Assembly: GCA_041685935.1 (NCBI GenBank)
Contig: JAWLES010000039.1
Coordinates: 1-16,543 of the forward strand
Direction of reading: 5' to 3'
Source of the DNA: JAIPEK01 sp041685935
GTDB taxonomy: Bacteria > Desulfobacterota > Desulfobacteria > Desulfobacterales > Desulfobacteraceae
Length of the DNA: 16,543 nucleotides
The notes beneath the pieces are model-generated. The model was given only the letters and a program-made list of their open reading frames with translations, made no database searches and was not told the DNA's origin. Positions 14,557 to 16,543 of the stretch are shown one piece after another. The first letter of the stretch is position 1. Every line of letters starts with the position of its first letter. Made by a program: the position numbers and the translations under genes.

Positions 14557-16543
14557 ATGCACACAAAAAATTATCAAGAGTTCCTTGACCGGGTCAGGAT
14601 GCCCACCAGGTACATCGGCGGAGAGGTCAATTCGGTTGTCAAGAACCCTGAGGACGTAAAGCTAACATTCGCACTGGCGTTCCCGGATCTGTACGAAATC
14701 GGAACTTCCTACTTCGGAGGCCAGATCCTCTACCATATCCTGAATCGGCGGAATGATACCGCTGCAGAGAGGTTTTACACCCCGGCGTCGGACATGGAAG
14801 CCCTGATGGCGGAAAACGCAGTCCCCATGCTGAGCCTGGAGAACTCCACTCCCCTTTCCTCATTTGATATCATCGGATTCAGTCTTTTGTACGAGCTCAA
14901 CTTCACCAATATACTCACCATGCTCAAACTCTCTGGTATCCCGTTTTTTGCTGAAGAACGGGCAGACACGTTTCCCCTTATCATCGCCGGGGGACCGTGC
15001 GCCTTTAATCCTGAGCCTGTGGCTGAATTTTTCGATGCCGTGGTGATCGGGGACGGAGAAGAGGTGCTTGACAAACTCGCTGATATGGTGATCCGGTTCA
15101 AAGAGGAGGGGGGGAGCTCGAAAAAATCCCTTTTGAAAGAGCTTGCAGGCATCCAGGGAGTTTACGTGCCCTCCTTTTTCACCCCGGTGTATGATGACAG
15201 GGGTGTTCTTGTGGAAACCCGATGCACAGAAGATGGAGCGGCTCCTGTAAAGCGTTCGATTCTGGGCTCTTTTGACGATAATTCGTTTCCGGTTTCCCCC
15301 TTTGTTCCATTTGCCAAGCCGGTCCATGACAGGCTCCGCCTTGAGATTGCAAGGGGATGTTCCAGGGGATGCAGGTTCTGCCAGGCAGGCATGATTTACC
15401 GTCCGGTTCGGGAACGGTCACGTGAAAATCTGATTGAAATTGCTCAAAAATCCCTGGACGCCACCGGATACCGGGATATCTCCCTGCTGTCTTTGAGCAC
15501 AGGGGATTATTCCAATCTCGAATCTCTCATGGAGGAACTTTCCTGTCTGAACAAGGATCATCTGACCTCCATCTCCCTTCCGTCGGTGCGGGCTGAAAAA
15601 CTGACCCCCGGGCTCATGGAAATTATCAGAAAGGTCAGGAAAACAGGTTTTACAATCGCGCCGGAAGCCGGGTCCCAGCGGCTGCGTGATATCATCAACA
15701 AAAAGATCACAGAGCAGGAAATATTTGACACCGTTAACAACGCGTTCCAGCTCGGATGGCAGCACATCAAGCTATACTTCATGGTGGGGCTGCCCCATGA
15801 AAAACAGGCCGACATCGAGGCAATATGCTCTCTTTCAAGGAGGCTTGCAGGTATTAAAACCAAAGGGAGTGCCAAAGGCAGGACCAAGGTCAACGTAAGT
15901 GTGGCCGCCTTTATTCCCAAAGCCCATACCGCATTTCAAAGAAGCGGGCAGATATCGAGTGCACAAGCGTTTGAAACGCTTGATTTTCTGAAGGAAAACC
16001 TCAGGCACCCTGGAATTAATCTGAAATGGCAGGACCCCCGCATGAGCATGCTTGAAGGCGTTTTCGCCAGGGGAGACAGAAGGCTTGCAAAGGTACTGGC
16101 TGCGGCTCACGAAAACGGATGCAGGCTGGACGGATGGGCTGATATGTTCAGGTTTGACCTTTGGGAAAGAACCTTTGCAGAGCAGGGGATTGATCCGGAC
16201 TTTTACCTGAGAGAGAGGGCGCGCCGTGAGGCCCTGCCCTGGGACCATATCGACTCCGGGATATCATCGGAATTTCTGGAAAAGGAGTGCCGGAAGGCGG
16301 CCGAAGGGGTTACCACTGCGGACTGCAGGGATGAAGAGTGCACCGGGTGCGGCATATGCGACTTCGAAACCGTAGCTCCAGTGCTTGATACGAGTTCATC
16401 TTTGCCGGGATCTACCCCTTCAAATGCCAGAGGATCGAAGGACCGTGATGAATTCATAAAGTATGAAGTGTTTTATTCAAAGCTGGGCAGGGCCGGATAT
16501 TTCGGCCATCTGGAGTTTGCCAAGATTATAAGGCGGGCGGTAA
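14557..16543 (+). CDS. TIGR03960-type radical SAM protein, 3' partial
   Basis: An open frame of 662 residues running off the window end. The N-terminal part (about 1-200) resembles a B12-binding fold (IIGFSLLYELNFTNILTMLKLSG ... IIAGGPCAFNPEPVAEFFDAVVIGDGEEVL). The radical SAM domain starts at about 255 with the cluster motif C268-SRG-C272-RF-C275, followed by SLLSLSTGDYSNLESLM and the family-like IAPEAGSQRLRDIINK. A second cysteine set, C590, C595, C598 and C601, lies in DCRDEECTGCGICDF. At the cut end YEVFYSKLGRAGYFGHLEFAKIIRRAV (636-662) begins a DUF2344 (TIGR03936) domain, so the complete protein is a fusion of both. The reaction is unknown; homologs often neighbour ribonuclease E/G genes, which may lie just beyond the edge. 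The ATG at 14557 has no strong binding site. Confidence 0.88.
   Translation, partial: MHTKNYQEFLDRVRMPTRYIGGEVNSVVKNPEDVKLTFALAFPDLYEIGTSYFGGQILYHILNRRNDTAAERFYTPASDMEALMAENAVPMLSLENSTPLSSFDIIGFSLLYELNFTNILTMLKLSGIPFFAEERADTFPLIIAGGPCAFNPEPVAEFFDAVVIGDGEEVLDKLADMVIRFKEEGGSSKKSLLKELAGIQGVYVPSFFTPVYDDRGVLVETRCTEDGAAPVKRSILGSFDDNSFPVSPFVPFAKPVHDRLRLEIARGCSRGCRFCQAGMIYRPVRERSRENLIEIAQKSLDATGYRDISLLSLSTGDYSNLESLMEELSCLNKDHLTSISLPSVRAEKLTPGLMEIIRKVRKTGFTIAPEAGSQRLRDIINKKITEQEIFDTVNNAFQLGWQHIKLYFMVGLPHEKQADIEAICSLSRRLAGIKTKGSAKGRTKVNVSVAAFIPKAHTAFQRSGQISSAQAFETLDFLKENLRHPGINLKWQDPRMSMLEGVFARGDRRLAKVLAAAHENGCRLDGWADMFRFDLWERTFAEQGIDPDFYLRERARREALPWDHIDSGISSEFLEKECRKAAEGVTTADCRDEECTGCGICDFETVAPVLDTSSSLPGSTPSNARGSKDRDEFIKYEVFYSKLGRAGYFGHLEFAKIIRRAV

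Overview
This 16.5 kb window looks like chromosomal core sequence from a Gram-negative bacterium, most likely a Desulfobacterota (deltaproteobacterial) sulfate-reducer-like lineage. That placement is an inference from gene order, moderate GC content, and the combination of a MoxR/VWA pair, an ftsEX-envC-ctpA-yibQ cluster and a TIGR03960-type radical SAM gene; no ribosomal RNA or other phylogenetic marker was available to test it. Coding density is high, genes face both ways, and I see no insertion sequence, phage gene, CRISPR array, tRNA or rRNA. No gene-free stretch reaches 300 bases; the longest are 530-715 and 1640-1829.

Layout. 23-529 (-) is an unrecognised exported protein. 716-1639 (-) is an EamA/DMT permease. 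1830-3894 (+) is a two-gene operon: a MoxR-type AAA+ ATPase and a CoxE-like von Willebrand A protein with an altered metal site. 3920-5259 (-) is a pyrE-tatD operon whose start codon and stop codon overlap by four bases. 5439-10872 (+) is a five-gene cell-envelope operon: ftsE, ftsX, an EnvC-like LytM activator with an added SH3 domain, a C-terminal processing protease and a YibQ-type divergent polysaccharide deacetylase. 10877-11776 (-) is prmA, and 11876-12709 (+) is a divergent PrmA-like methyltransferase transcribed away from it. 12773-12964 (-) is a 63-residue charged, helical protein. 13064-14443 (-) is asnS. 14557 to the window end (+) is a large radical SAM protein cut by the window edge.

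How the genes work together. The coherent block is 5439-10872. FtsEX is an ABC-type mechanotransmission complex that, in other bacteria, relays the state of the divisome to a periplasmic coiled-coil activator of cell-wall hydrolases. Here the activator gene starts inside ftsX, and a periplasmic protease and a YibQ-type protein follow with almost no spacing. The operon therefore looks like a complete septal peptidoglycan-remodelling unit. Elsewhere pyrE (pyrimidine synthesis), asnS (translation) and prmA (ribosomal protein methylation) are housekeeping genes.

Regulatory reading. Three divergent junctions carry recognisable sigma70-type promoters. Those at pyrE/ftsE and asnS/radical SAM overlap physically, and that of the PrmA-like gene fixes its start codon. 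The pyrE leader holds a 13-bp perfect stem-loop that may act as an attenuator. No gene in the window appears frameshifted or degraded.
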